From NCBI RefSeq assembly GCF_029784135.1, contig NC_073745.1, forward strand, positions 48,743,619-48,807,618: DNA of 64,000 nucleotides, in the 5' to 3' direction. Position 1 is the first letter of the stretch. Each line of letters begins with the position of its first letter. The notes beneath the pieces were generated by a model. The model did no database searches. It saw only the letters and a list, made by a program, of their open reading frames with translations, and had not been told where the DNA came from. Shown one piece after another: positions 1-13,200 of this stretch. Source of the DNA: Toxorhynchites rutilus septentrionalis (Eukaryota; Arthropoda; Insecta; Diptera; Culicidae). A program made the translations under genes and the position numbers.

Positions 1-59
1 TTCTGTGGCCTGGACTACAGGAGGGAAAATCCACAGAACAATGCAGAACCTGCAGAACA

Positions 60-565
60 GTTAGCATCAAGGAAAAACTTGAACGACGATTGCAGCAATA
101 ATTTTTTTTCCTTGTTGGGTGTAAAAGGTGAGATTAGGATTTATAATCCTGATCGGCGACACAGACCAAACTTCCTTGGGTTCCAGAATAGCCTTACCAA
201 GGTGAAGTCTGCGTCTTGTTAGAGCTCCGTAATTACAGAGCAAATGTTCCGAGGTTTCGCTTTCGGCATTACGAAAGCGACAAATATCACCTTGTACTAA
301 ACCTATGTTTTAAGATGGTATTTGTTCGGACAGTGTTTTGTACAACATTAGTAAATGTGCTGAAGTCTCCCTTATTAAGACTCAGAAATTGTTGAGTAAT
401 TTTAATACTCGTCATGATAATTTTTTTGACTGGTCAACACACAATCAGAAATTCCACAGAATGGCTCGCGATCAGTGAGGGGTGAGTTTGAGCCATTTCT
501 GCCAAGTTCATCTGCTTGCTCATTTCCCTCTATACCGCAATGGTCAAGAATCCAGGAATATTCAC
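60..565 (-). pseudogene. non-LTR retrotransposon fossil, RNase H end of ORF2
   Basis: On the minus strand the frame reads HCGIEGNEQADELGRNGS, the last catalytic block of a retrotransposon RNase H. A frameshifted cysteine-rich segment follows (CRFCNAESE type) as at the ORF2 C-terminus of LOA/I/jockey-group elements. Several frameshifts and stops show it is dead. The 5' part, including the reverse transcriptase, is absent. Confidence 0.6.
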
Positions 566-617
566 CTTAGAGGTACAAACTAAGTTTAGATTTCAAACAG
601 CGTGAAACTTAAGCTAT

Positions 618-2843
618 GGGCCTGATCACGAACGTCACTTCACGGTGAAAACGAAGTGAATTGTATACAACCTTATAACGGCTGCCACCGTGTGTGTAGA
701 ATCCGGGAGAGTTCATCCGTCGTGACAACTTTGATGAACTCGGTGTTATTATGAATACCACGATACCGTCATGTTACGGAAAAAACTGGTATAGTTGTCA
801 CTTGTGTTTTAGATGGTGAAAGCTAATCACGCGGAATGGAGTAAGTTTAGTTTCGTATTTCTTCAGCTTTTTTTGCTATCATTTTGAATCTTGCCTTGTC
901 TTGTTTGGGAAAAAAGATAAGCAAACAGCAATTTACTCACTTGGTGGAATTTTTAGACGAAATCCTGACGTATCCGTTGGACTCCATTACTGCGATATGA
1001 GGAGTACAGTGGAACCCCAATTATCCGCGAGCGAATGATCGCGATTAATCGCGATAGCGAGTTCCATTGTAAATCTATAGGTCTTTCGAAATTTGTCAAT
1101 GAGTGGTAGGCTCATGGTTTTTTGTTATGCTCATGGCTTTCGAATTACCTGATCACTGGTGTACACGACATTACGGATGGATAGTTTAATGATTTCTGTG
1201 TTGATAAAATAAAGTTTCTATGCTGAAATATCTTTTTTCGTGTTTTCACCTCATTTTTAGTTCAATAGTCTGTTATCCGCGGTGACCCAGCCCGACTATT
1301 TCGCGGAAAATCGGGGTTCTACTTTAATTAAGAACTAAAAATGTAGCTCCTGCAGGCCCATTGAAACATGGCAAAAGGTAAGTAACTCTACCTCCAATTA
1401 TCCTAAATGAATAGCAATTTTTTATTTCCATTTCTACAACTAATCTACTCCTAGTAGACTAACAGAAAGCACACCAAAAAACACTATAAAATGTAAATTG
1501 AGGCCACTGGCCCAGATACGTTGTAACAGTGTGAGAGAAATAACAATTCGTCATCTCCCATTAGAAAGAACTATCATCATGGTTGATTATGTATAATATT
1601 GATTTGTTGATATTTTGAGTATTGAATAATAACCGTGAAGTTCTTCCAACATTGTAGAGCAGGTTTTTGTAATTCAAACATTCGCACGATAGTTATAAAG
1701 AATAGGGTCATTATTCTTTGTCCTTTTTACGTGATAAATATTTTCAACGATATTGTTTTGAAGCATGCTTCGAATAAAAGAATATTAAAAAAGTGATATT
1801 AGATTTAGGAGCCAAATATACTGTAAAGTTTAATGTTTCTTAAAAAATAAAGAAGTAAACTGAACTGAAAAGTTTCAAACAAGGAAAAAATTGTCTATCA
1901 TTGCAAAGCAATCACAAGATACTGGTTTGAAATTCTTTTTCATAATTTTGATATCCGTTCAAAGAAAATCTGAATCACTTTCTTTAAGAAAATTCCTTGA
2001 AATCCATCAGATGTTTTATATGAAGATTATATTTCTGACCGATGCTGTTAACCAGTCTCTGCTTAAACAATTAAATCAAACCTCGTGTCCCGTATATCAA
2101 ATTGCTCGAGAATAGGAAGGATAAAAGGATTGAAATTCAGAATCCCATATGGGAGTAGCTCAGATTATACTAATCGGGAGGTGGATAAATTCGGGTTTTC
2201 TATGAGTTAAAGAAGGTATTATTATTCAACAGAATTGTAGAAACGGTTCTTACAAAATGACTTGATCTATACTAAATGCTTCTCACTATTCAAACGAGTA
2301 AGACAGAGCTAAGAAAAAGAATATGCGAGATTGTCATTATTATACATAATAGTCATTTTTATCTGTAGAGTAATTTATAGAAAGGGAAAATAAAATTACA
2401 TTGACATATGTTCAACAACTACTTTATTCACGAGCAACCAAGTATTCCTCCTCATCTTTGAACCAGCGTTTGATTCAGCAAACTTACGCACCAAACAGAT
2501 GAATCATGGAATAAGCCCGAATAGTTGGCATTGAAATACCGAATCATCGAGGTACAATCGCAAACTTTTCATTCAAAAACATACGCTTAATTTAATGGAA
2601 TATTATCTCATACACTGTATCAATTTTACCTACATAATGTTCAAATGTCCGAAATTATGCAACCGACGTAACGTTCTAACGGCCGAAATTATACAACGCT
2701 TATAAACGGGAATGAACTCTTTCACTTCACGAAGTTTATTTTTACACGCAACTGTCCGTGACAGTGATGATAGACATAAAAATATTAAGTGAAGTGTAAG
2801 TGACGTAAAAGCGTACGTGGCAGTGATGTTCGTGATCAGGCCC
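618..2843. mobile_element. 2.2-kb inverted-repeat DNA element flanked by TAT
   Basis: The ends are GGGCCTGATCACGAAC at 618 and its inverted counterpart ending at 2843 (imperfect ~25-bp terminal inverted repeats). TAT occurs immediately outside both ends (615-617 and 2844-2846), a 3-bp target duplication as in Harbinger-like or m3bp-type elements. No transposase was recognised inside, so it looks non-autonomous. It contains the nested MITE at 1007-1324. Confidence 0.6.
1007..1324. mobile_element. pogo/Tigger-like MITE (318 bp) nested in the 618-2843 element
   Basis: Inverted ends CAGTGGAACCCC and GGGGTTCTACTT, with TA on both sides (1005-1006, 1325-1326). Internal TTATCCGCG blocks lie near both ends in inverted orientation. 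TA target and the CAGTGGAACCCC start are typical of pogo/Tigger non-autonomous elements. Confidence 0.65.
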
Positions 2844-2846
2844 TAT

Positions 2847-4580
2847 ATTAGGCTATATTGATCGTTAAATGCAGTTTAAGGTCAATTAGAAAACGTTTAT
2901 CCAACTCCAAGGTGTGGTGGAAAAGTCTATTCTGATTTGATTAGCTCTGCTTAGACTGCGATATCGAAGAAGATCTTCGTCTGACTGCATTATTTTCTCC
3001 TACCAAATTTCTATAAATAGAATTAGTTTTTTAGCACTTTAACAGACGCTTGTTGGAGTTTTTTACAGCTACTAGATAAAACTTGTTCAGTTACTGATGA
3101 ACTTTTGAAAATAAAATTAAAAATGGCCAAAATTCAAACTTATGACCTTTGCATCGATGATCCTCAATCAAACCATTTGCTCCGTTAGAACACTTAAAAA
3201 TGTAATGCCAAGCAGTCGAACATAAACTATAAAACACTGACAGCAAATGCTCATTTTGGTAATCCGTCATGTGTTGTACAAAAACTGCTTTGCAGTCGTA
3301 TAAACGTTTTCAAATCGTTTCACTGACAAATTACTCAAGTACACATCGATGGTTGAACAAAAGCTTCAATTTGGCATAAATAAGCTTTTATACAAGGTGT
3401 AGTTAAGCATATTGTCTTATCGAGCGCTCAATGCTATTGTTGGACCATTATTAAACTGATTAATTTGAGCCAATGATCGGTTTGTGTCGATAGGGCAGAG
3501 AGTAAATAGTCGAATAAAACATATATATCAGGCTTAAATTGCGTCTGTTCAGCTTTTCATGAGTTGTTGAACAAATAAAGCACCCTCAAAAATTTTCACT
3601 GACGTCACTGGCAGCTAAATATAAATGAATGAACAAAAGCTTCAATTTGGTCTGAATAATCTTTTATACAACATATAGTCCATCATATCGTCTTATAAAG
3701 CACTCAATACTATTGTTCGACCATTATTGAACTGACAAGTTAAAACATCTAATGATTGTTTGTTGGGTACCCAAGATGGCAGCCCCGTCACGAAGGGGTC
3801 GTTTGGCTAACTTTGCCAACAAATTTATCAGGTTGTTTCAAAAGTTTTTATTCTCAAAGGTCAGTCGTTTCCTAAGTGTCTGGCACCATGCTGAATAGTA
3901 TATTCATCACCACCTTAAGCTTTTCACATAGAAGAGATGTCTCATCATGTGCGGGTTGCTATATCCGGCATACACTGTGTCGTGCATAAGCTCACTGCGC
4001 CCATCATGCGCTATCGCTATCACTATTATACGCAGGTCACCTGGTGACCTATCGTATGCACGAGACCTTCATGCAGGCTGACGAGACTGTGCTCCGCCTT
4101 ACATTCCACCATTCGGTGAGCGCATCGCATGCAGCCTTTATGCGTGCTATCGTGCCTCTCTTACGCAGGCCACTCGGTACCGTATCATGCACATTATCGG
4201 AAACCGGAAACGAAAACAGAAACCGAGTTATAAAGACTATGATTTTTTTTCAGACTGAAGTCTCTCCAGTCTACCAAATAAAACATATCAATGAAACTCG
4301 TGTACTGGAATAGGATATTTTGCTCGTCTCGACAGTGACTGAAGCCAAGACGAGACGAGACGAGACGAATTGCGAATTGCGTCTCGTTTTCTGGAATAGG
4401 ACCTAATACTTCTAGCAAGAATCCAAAACAAAAATCCATCAATTAATAGACAATTAGACATCCCCTCCCCTCCGGAAAATATATAATATAAATATTTTAT
4501 ATATATAATATAAACTTGATCCATTTAGAATCCGAAATCACAAAACCAATTGTATCTCGGGATTGGTTAAAGGTACAAAC
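2847..4580. other. gene-free stretch with a diverged tandem duplication and a GAGAC run
   Basis: No coding evidence. Segments 3340-3500 and 3626-3770 are diverged direct copies of each other (both contain AACAAAAGCTTCAATTTGG and a run ending GACCATTATT.AACTGA). A short (GAGAC)n simple repeat lies at about 4350-4370. Open frames of 80-90 codons around 4044-4524 overlap on both strands and resemble nothing known. Confidence 0.45.
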
Positions 4581-4639
4581 AATGTTTTTATAATAAAAAC
4601 CAGATAGTTTATTGTTCTTTTCAGAAAAAAAAATATTTC

Positions 4640-5500
4640 GTTACAGTTTTGATGAGCTTTTGTACTTTTCATCGGACACCCTCCATCAAAGTTTGGACTC
4701 TCTGTTGGTTAACCTCAGCTGCCATTTTATTCCACGATCTCTTCATGTCTGTAGCATCCCGAGTAACGTTGGCACCCTTCTTCAAATTCCGCTTAATTTT
4801 TCGATTGGGCGGAATTGGGGGGCAATTGGAAGGATTTTGAAGGGTCTTTTTCAATGTCATCGATATAATTGTCACGGTACCACTGATACTCGGCCCTTGT
4901 CACTATATATGTTCGAGTCGAGCCATTGTCTTGTTTGTGACGAGAACCTTGATCTGTCCGCAACTGAAAATCGCTTGCCAAATCAAGAACTTGGGGAAAT
5001 CTCCTCTGCAGTGGTCTCATAGAATCTCAGACCTGGAAGCTGTCCAAAATCCATCTTCACGAACGTTTTGTCATCCATCGGCATACTATCTTCGTACTTT
5101 GTCAAAACCTTTCGAGTGCGTTTTTTGGCCACCTGATTTTGCTTTAGGGTCCTGATTGGTTGCTTGCAGGCACGGAAATTATGATAACCTACTCGCATAC
5201 GGATGATACTTTGGTCAGAGTTGTTTTTTTGGTAACATTGTAGTCCGAGAGTCTCGGGTTTGCCTTGATTGTTCTCAATACCTTCAATCTCAGATTCCGA
5301 TCTTAAGTTTCACTACTACGCGTCCTCTTATGTATCCAAGAAACAGTTGTACGTTCACGGAAACGTTGCAGCATATCATTACCTTTCAGTGATTTCGCGA
5401 TTTTAGTACCTGACTGTAAAGTTCTCCTGATGTAGAAATCCAAACATGCTGTCACAAACTTTCGGTTCATTTGCAGCCGCTCACACCGATAGTTATTGAA
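4640..5500 (-). pseudogene. Tc1/mariner ITmDD37E-like transposase fossil
   Basis: Minus-strand fragments in different frames together read through a Tc1/mariner transposase. One has PMDDKTFVKMDFGQLPG (first catalytic Asp block, about 5050-5100), another PQFRPIEK (block of the third catalytic acid, about 4790-4810), and the C-terminal piece is WNKMAAEVNQQRVQTLMEGV (about 4672-4730). These resemble the better-preserved DD37E transposase at 36774-37743. Multiple frameshifts and stops make it non-functional. Confidence 0.62.
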
Positions 5501-5729
5501 ATTCTGTCTAGACTTCTCCTGCTTTTTCTGCTCGGTTTGCTCACGTTGTCGTCTATCCTGCTTCCCTATCTCTCTTCAGTTCTCTCGCTCACTCTTGGCC
5601 AACTCTTTCGCCGATCGGCCATGGTTGCCAAATTACCATTCACCAATTCTACACTGACCACGCCGGATTTTGAATGTGGGTGTCCAAAATTAAATTTCTT
5701 CACTCGGCTTCTATCCCGCACAACAATAT

Positions 5730-7050
5730 GCTGGCAAAAGATTTAAGATACGCCTACTACGATCGCTGCTATAAAAATAACAGATTCCGGATTCTAACTG
5801 AAACAAACCTTATTGAGAATGACACTTTGCCAGAGAATGTCACTTTTTTCAAATATTATAATCGATTAATATTGTTCGTCAAGTTGACTAACATCGGTGT
5901 ATCGCAAATTATTCTGGAGTACCGGGTGGATCTATCTTCTTTGCCTGTACCCAAAAGCGTTGTGAAGAAACCAATTGAATCGAGGGTCTCTTATTCTTCT
6001 TCTTTTTGGCTTTAAGAGGGTTTAAACTTTTCAGTTCATTCGCCTCTAGAAATCGAGGGTTTGAATCCGGTGTACAAGGTCATTGTGTCATCGCATAAAC
6101 CGATAGAGGCGAATTAACTGAAATTTTTAAAGCCTCTCAAAAACAATCAACTAATCATAAACCGAACGAAATCATGATTTCACACATGCATCGCGAGTGA
6201 AATATGTGAAATGTTCAATACTATTCGTATAAACAAAATCTCAGCCTGATGCGGAGACACGCGACGGCATGTGCCAGACACGTTTTCATTAACACGTTCC
6301 CTGCCAGACCATTTTCCGAAGACTTTCTGATTGTTTTGATTTAGATTTGTTACATGACCTGAAGGGAAATTTCACCGTGACGCGCCTACGCGCCGCAAGA
6401 CCTTGAAAAGGGATAAGATATCAGTACTACTGATCACTAGTAATGTTCTATTACTAGTGACTTCGAAATACTGCCATTGATAGCAGAACTAGCCTAACGT
6501 TTCCCTGGGGGAAACAGACGTCGTAATTTATGTTATTGATTCGGTTATTGACAACAAAATTTTCTTTTCGATAATTTATTTATATTTTACATTTTCTTCC
6601 AAAATAATTTGCCAGAGCTTTGTGCTTTGCAGAAATTGTTCTATCCGATAAAATATTTTCTTTTAATAATTTGTTTTCACTCTTTTGAACCGTAATCAAT
6701 AACATACTTAATAGAACGGTCGTTTTGATTTACATATACATGCAAGGAGCGAGCACGCTTTTAGAATTCGAAGACAAACTAGCTATATACCTTAGCGGAG
6801 CGAGCGGCTGTGCTCTGTATTAAAGCTATGCAAAATAAAAATCCTTGGTATAAATGGTGCACGATATCCAGCGAAATTTCATTGGACACATCTACGGAAC
6901 CTAGCGATATCTACACAACAACCAATTATAAATTTCCCAATTTTGATGAACTATTCTATCCTTATTGATATCCCTGCTTTTCTTCGCAGAGTATACACTA
7001 AACACACGGATGAGAGAGGGGGTGGAGATGATGCTATATATGCATGTACA
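5730..7050. other. intergenic sequence downstream of bmm
   Basis: Probably includes the bmm 3' UTR up to about 6575. Near 6000-6150 there is a short dispersed repeat in inverted halves containing TTCATTCGCCTC and GAGGCGAATT. Otherwise AT-rich with no recognisable gene. Confidence 0.4.
6575..6580 (-). terminator. bmm: candidate polyadenylation signal for bmm
   Basis: AATAAA on the minus strand, about 480 bp beyond the bmm stop codon. It is the first canonical hexamer I noticed downstream. The region is AT-rich, so chance occurrence is possible. Confidence 0.35.
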
Positions 7051-7059
7051 CGATCAATA

Positions 7060-7251
7060 TCAATGAAGGGGACGTACACAATGGATCATCGATGAGGCCC
7101 AACTATAATTTTTGTGGGCATGTTCCGGGCCCATACCTTGCTGTGTCGTCCAGTCGTCGAATTCCAGCTGTTCGTTCAGCTCTCGCTCGTGGGCCATCTG
7201 GAGGGCCGCATCGCCTTCGTCCGTCATGTCGAAAATTTCCGTCACTTTCAC
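7060..7251 (-). CDS. bmm: bmm last coding exon 7
   Basis: 192 nt including the TGA stop, encoding residues 543-605. The acceptor CATTTCCGCAG ends at 7252. The start, VKVTEIFDMTDE, is acidic and looks helical (RELNEQLEFDDW). A GTATGG following CAGCAAG at about 7136 could act as a donor to an alternative 3' exon, so the last ~25 residues are less certain than the rest. Confidence 0.75.
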   Translation of the reverse strand: MKVTEIFDMTDEGDAALQMAHERELNEQLEFDDWTTQQGMGPEHAHKNYSWASSMIHCVRPLH

Positions 7252-10200
7252 CTGCGGAAATGAGAAAAGGAAGAAATATAAGATTATAGGCGAATCTTCA
7301 AAAAAAAAAAGGGCGCGATGAAGTGACACACACACGTACCTTATTATTATCATCCAAATAGTAGTACGCGTACATCGCATCGTGGTGTGTTGTCGCCTGG
7401 AGAATATGATCAAACGTATCGTAGTCTGGGTGATCCTCGTTTGGGTGGTCCGGATGATGCTCGTACTGTCCACCAAAGTAGTGACGATAGTGATAGTGGT
7501 GATGATGGTCCATGATGTTGGTGTTATTGTTATCACTAGTCACAGCAATGAGATCCGATCCGTCATCAACTCGTACATCCAGCAGGGAGGATGTGGTACA
7601 CCTTTGAGTGTGCAGTCGCACTTGAGAGGCCTTCCGTTGGCCTCCACTGCCCATGTACTCGGTGTAGGCGATCTGGCACTGAAGATTAGCTGCGAGCTGA
7701 GATGGAAAACATCATTTAGAAACAATCGCTCCAGAAAGGAATCTATCGACGGTATGATTTTACCTGCTGTCGCCGTCGAACTTTAACCAGTATCGAATTT
7801 AGGGTTTTCAAAGCCAGTTTGCTTGCGGACCACAGTTGAGTGCCAATTGCGGGGGTTGCTACCATTAATCTGAAATAAGACAGGGAGCAGCATTAGAACT
7901 ATTGAGATCAAATCAATTGTTTAGAAGAAAACCATCCAAAGGTTAGCAAATAATGTTAGAAAAAAATCAAGGGGGTTGTATCCGTGACACGACCGCTTAG
8001 GACGTAGGACTACGTAATCTTTTTTTGACGTAGAACAACATCTTTCAGGAAGAGTGCCAAATCAGAAAATAGGTCACGTTTTTATGAAATAAAGTTAACG
8101 TTGATAACTATTTTCACAGCGAACGAATTCTAAACCAATCGAATCGGAAATGAGATTTATTTGATATGCTATACATTATGATTCTCTGTTTCCTAAACGA
8201 TTTAAATTAATGAAAACTGGAAGAATTCCCTTTTTGCTAAACATTTGTTCTGCCGATTTATGTGCTAACCCAAACCGTACCATTAATAACGAGCAACTAA
8301 CGTTCGTTTCTATCCGTTTTCGACTTATTCGGTATAAATAAGCCGGAGCAACATTGTTGCCCGCGAGTGTCGATCGGGAGTGGATTGTTTTTCTCTAGAC
8401 AAGTGAAAAAGGAGTATGGAGTAGAGTTTCATTCCCCAAGGGCCCTTCTCAGGGCTAGAGGCGAATGAACTGAAGAAGTTTATACCCAAATATAGAAATT
8501 GCATTTAATTCCATGAACCACAGTTGCGAGCGCGATAGCAACACAACGAGCGAACATTATTCTTGCCTAATGTTGATATACATGTACACTAAGGTGCCAA
8601 TGAAGGTGCCTCAAATTGCAAAAAGTTACCATATACAGAATGTTCACCACCTCGAAAAACACCCTATGCTGAATTTCAGCTCAAAACCCTGATTTTCGGC
8701 GATTTCGGTTTTCAAAAAACTCAAATTTTAACGTCTGCGACACTAATAAACGAAGTTCGAATTAGCTAATATTTTGCATACGGTATATTATCGTGCAAAT
8801 CAACACTTCGCAGCAGGTTCCGAATGATAAATTGAGATAACTATTTTTATTGGCACCCATTTTTATTGGTTTCGTCTCGTATTCCGAAAAAAACTAAGTC
8901 CCAGAGTGTCGATTTTTGACCATTTTGACGTAGGACTACGTCTAACCGGAAGATATAGGGGGTGAAATGGAAATCTAGGCACTGAACAAGTAGGAAAAAA
9001 TGCAAGATTTGGAACGCTTATAACTCGAGCATTTCTCAATAGATCGCAAAGGTTTTTGCATCAATTGATAGGAAATATATCTACGCATCTATCATAACGA
9101 ATAAAATTTCATTTTTCTTGAGATAAATAATTGAATAATTGTGAAATATCAAGCATTGTCAAAATGCACCATGTGCCCATTTTTGATTGGTCCATTTTGT
9201 GCTCCTCAAATCGTACCGACCAAAACGGGCAACCAGAGCAGCAGCGAAATAGAATGAAGCACGATTGGAAAAGAAAAAGAAAAAAATGAACGAAACATTG
9301 GTCGCTGTCTCACACATGCGTAATTCTCGAGCCAGCCAGTCAGCTTAAAAATCCCCGCTCCGCTGCCGTAACGATCATTCTCATTCAAACCGTACACCAC
9401 ATCGGTTCGCATCAAAACACTTCAACAAACCAACCCAAGCAGCTATGTCTGGACATGGCAAAGGAGGAAATATGAAGGGAAAGGCAAAATTCCGCTCGAA
9501 CCGTGTTGGTCTGCCAATTGCTCCGCAAGGGTAGCTAGGCCGAGTGAGTTAGTACCAGTGCACCGGTCCACCTAGCCGGCGTTATATAGTTTCGGCCGTC
9601 GAAGTGATCGAGTTGGCTGGTAAAGCTGCTCGCGACGATAAGAAAACCCGCATTCAGAACAGAACACATTCGGTTCGATGGACATCAAGACAACAACAGG
9701 CAGTTGCAGCGAGTGGCAAACGCAATCGCAAAACGGCAGCTGGTAGCAGAAGAAAAAAGTTTGTTCTTTGGTGGCAAATCCAGAATAAGGCGGCATCGAG
9801 GGCGTTCGAAATGGTTTTTTTTTCAAAACCACGAGTACTAAGTTTTCTAAAATTCCATAAAACACGGCGCTTATCAGGGCCATTAAACCTTTCAAAAAAG
9901 AGTTTACGAAATACAGTTCAATGCTTTCTAAAATAATATCCAAAATAATAATAAAACACAAATTGATTTTTTCATAATTTGTTTGCCAGTATATGATGAG
10001 TATGTGAATTTGGCAGTTGTTCTGAGCTTATTTATGGTTGGGGACTTTCCCGATTATTCAATATTCATTAATTTTGAAATTGCTTCTAGATTGAAAGTAC
10101 AGTAATTTACATTTAGCTCGACATTCAGCTAATTGGACGGACCTGTAATGCGACATATTTAGTTGGACATTTTTGTAAACATAAAGTTCGAGGTCCAAAT

Positions 10201-13200
10201 TATGACCCCACATCGAAAGTCGACACTGTACCACTGTCATCGCAAATGTTCAATTACAGGTTAAAATCGCCTCCAATGCGACACTGAGTGGCTCTTCGGC
10301 ACGTCGCATTGAATGTAATTTACTGTACAACATGTCACAAAACTGGATGGGAAGAAATTTTCCAACTGTGAAAGCTGTGGCGAGTGGCAAACGCAATCGC
10401 TAAACAGAAAGGTTTAGCCGAACAAGATGGGGATATCGAGTGATAACAAAACAATAAACTCTTTAGATTAAAGATAATTTTGTGATCCTGAAAAGGACCC
10501 TTTTTAGCCTGCATGTGAATCCAACGAGCGAACAAATCGTAATGAATGTGTTTTTTTGCCATCGCTGCCTTTTAACGCTCATTCGTTCGTCTCGTTGGAC
10601 TCGCCCCTCTGGCAGAGTCTGCCGATTTGTCTCTATCCTGTGAGTGTGTACCGCTAGAGTACAAAAGGCGCGGATCCGCTGAAAAATATATCATTCTCTT
10701 TCAAACCGTAAATCAGTGTGGTTGTGTGGCATCGTTTCACATCACATCGCATCAACGGATTGGTGCCGGAGCACCAGTATACCTAATAGCGGTTATAGAA
10801 TTTCGGCCGCCGGAGTGCTCGAGTTGGCTTGCAAAGCTGCTCACAACAATAAAAAAAAACCCGCAAAACCGAACAGAACAGAGCACATTCGGTTCGGTGG
10901 CAACAACTAGTTTCAGCGAGTGGCAAACGCAATCGCAAAACGGAAGCAGGTAGAAGAAGGAAAAAGTTTGTTTATACAGACTGCTTTGGTGGCAAAACCA
11001 GCCATCGTAAAACACGGCGCTTTTCAGGGCCATTAAACCTTCCAAAGAAGAGTTATTGAAAGTTTTTCACAATACCAATGCATTCTAAAGAGACATAATA
11101 TGACATATAATATAAACTGATTTATTTTGTTTATCTTGTTCTTGAACTTATTGGTGGTTGGGGTCTTTTAAATTGATCATTCAGTTTTCACAAACCCATG
11201 CATGGTTTCCGAATTAAAAATGGCTTCAAATTACAACACAGTGTATGCAGGATGGCATTAACGAATTTTCTCGGTAGCAAGAACTGCTTTCTTTGGTTGA
11301 TAACTGATGTTGAAAAATGAATGACGTTACATCTGCATTGTATAGAAAAATAACTAAGGAGCAACATGAGCTATGTATTTCCTTATTCTTCTTTCTTTGT
11401 TTTTAAGAGGCTTTGAACTTTGCAGTTCATTCGCCTTTATGTATTTCCTGCTGCTCTGTTCTTATTTTAAAGGGCTTTAATCCGAAGGTCATTCGTCCAT
11501 GTATTTACTGTTGGTTTTTCAGAACGCTTATAGCTCGTTTATTTCTCGACAGATCGTAGAGTTCGTCTCCAAAACCTCAGTTCTTTTTCATTTTTATTTA
11601 CTTTGTTTGCGGAAACTACAAATCTTACAATTCATTCGTCTCCGAAACACGGAAACAGTTTAAGGTACGGTAATGTGCTCAATAGTGAAATATATGATAG
11701 TGAATGAGCTGATGACCACCTATGCATCCCCTATCACAGCCATCATTTTGATTGTACGATATGTGCATACGTCGAAAGATGCCCTGCGTTTAACATTTAA
11801 TAAGTACAAAGCCTTCGGAAAAAAATTAAGATTTAACTATAAGACAGCGAGAAAAAATTGAGAAAGTTTGTAAAAAAAAACGCAAAAACACAACACCAAA
11901 GGTTCTTTTTAGAACCCCCAACATGTTCATGAAGACTAAACAGTAAACTAATCCATTTTTCAGGTAGATAGGTAGGTATTCACGTAGCAGAAGAAAATAA
12001 AACAATATATTTAAAATATATATTTAGCAAAAGCTGTCCCCTTTGTATAGTCCTACGTCACTCCGGTTATGTCCCCGACATTACCAACCCGTCTTTTTTT
12101 CGAGATGACAGTAGATCTCGACGTTTTATGCAATTTTAAGACATTTTTAAGACATTATTTAGGACATAAATTTTCGAATTCCCCGATTTCCTTTAAATTT
12201 GTTGTAGAAGATTCGAAACATTCAAACGTATACGTGATACACGAATCAAATACAGCGTTCGTTGTACGGGTAATGAGAGAGCAGAGAGGAACTACCGCGA
12301 ATTAAACTTCGCCATTTTTCGATAGTTCGAAGAAATATTTGCATCAATCGATAGCAAATGTCAAAAAAAAAAAGATTTCATGCATTACTCAAATTTCATG
12401 CAAGATTTTATTAAAGCAACGATGAAAGTGTCACCCATACATTGATCGTTCTTTAATTGGGCTGGAAAATTGACCCAATTATTGAATTTTACTAGCTAAC
12501 TGGACTGCAAAACAGCACAAGCAATATATCGAATTGAAAATGATGTCTATTATTGATACACATCTACTTTGCAACCCAGTTAACGCATGTCATGTTAAGG
12601 ATAAGTCCAGTTAGCGAATGACTGCTGTATATCGCTGACAGGGCGACGAACGTGTTAAGCAGGTGCTGGGTTGCGGAAACATGGGCAATTGTTCAGCGAA
12701 AAATAATATCATTACTAGGAGGATGGCAGCGATTGTCATGAGACGATTTACTGATACCGGCATGACATCGTATCACAAAAATGAATCTAAAAATTAATGA
12801 AAAATATTAATAATCTTCATATTCATAATTCTCAATGACTCAATTTCTTCTATAATAGATTGAGGCGTAGAACCAATACGAATTAAACTCGAATTATCCG
12901 AAACACGTGGATACTGAGCCTACAAACGAACGGGTTTCGCAAGAAAAGTGACATTTGCTGAAAAACGCATTCTTACGAAAACTAGAATAGGCTTTTCGTT
13001 CGAATTGTTCAGTTTTCGAAAGTTCGAATGGATGGATTCGATTCGTACGAAAACAACAGAAATTCAAATGTGACATACTTTCGACCGTTTTCTATTCGTT
13101 CAAAAACAAGAATGAGAGTGAATATCCGAAGTGATAAACAAGCGGATTGAATAATAAAACTCCGTAGTTCTACGTCATAAATGCGGTCGTGTCCTAGATA

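Larger units (their letters stand above)
8923..12099 (+). mobile_element. H2A-bearing element, copy A (3.17 kb)
   Basis: A repeated unit found in three places: here, 59574-62750 (same orientation, constant offset 50,651, no difference noticed) and 38610-41220 (inverted, diverged, shorter). It begins TTTTGACGTAGGACTACGTC and ends ACCAACCCGTCTTTTTT; near the 3' end the motif TAGTCCTACGTC recurs inverted. It contains two degenerate histone H2A blocks (9445, 10757), histone-type stem-loops and a nested TA-flanked MITE at 10100-10325. No transposase was seen, so it is presumably non-autonomous. All copies abut T/A runs, which may be the target. Confidence 0.72.

Noticed and set aside
7382..7786. 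Plus-strand open frame of 134 codons
   Set aside because: It is antisense to bmm exons 5 and 6, whose minus-strand reading has consistent splicing and family similarity.
9445..9660. A functional histone H2A gene
   Set aside because: Internal deletion, early stop and frame changes in all three copies; only fragments of H2A can be read.
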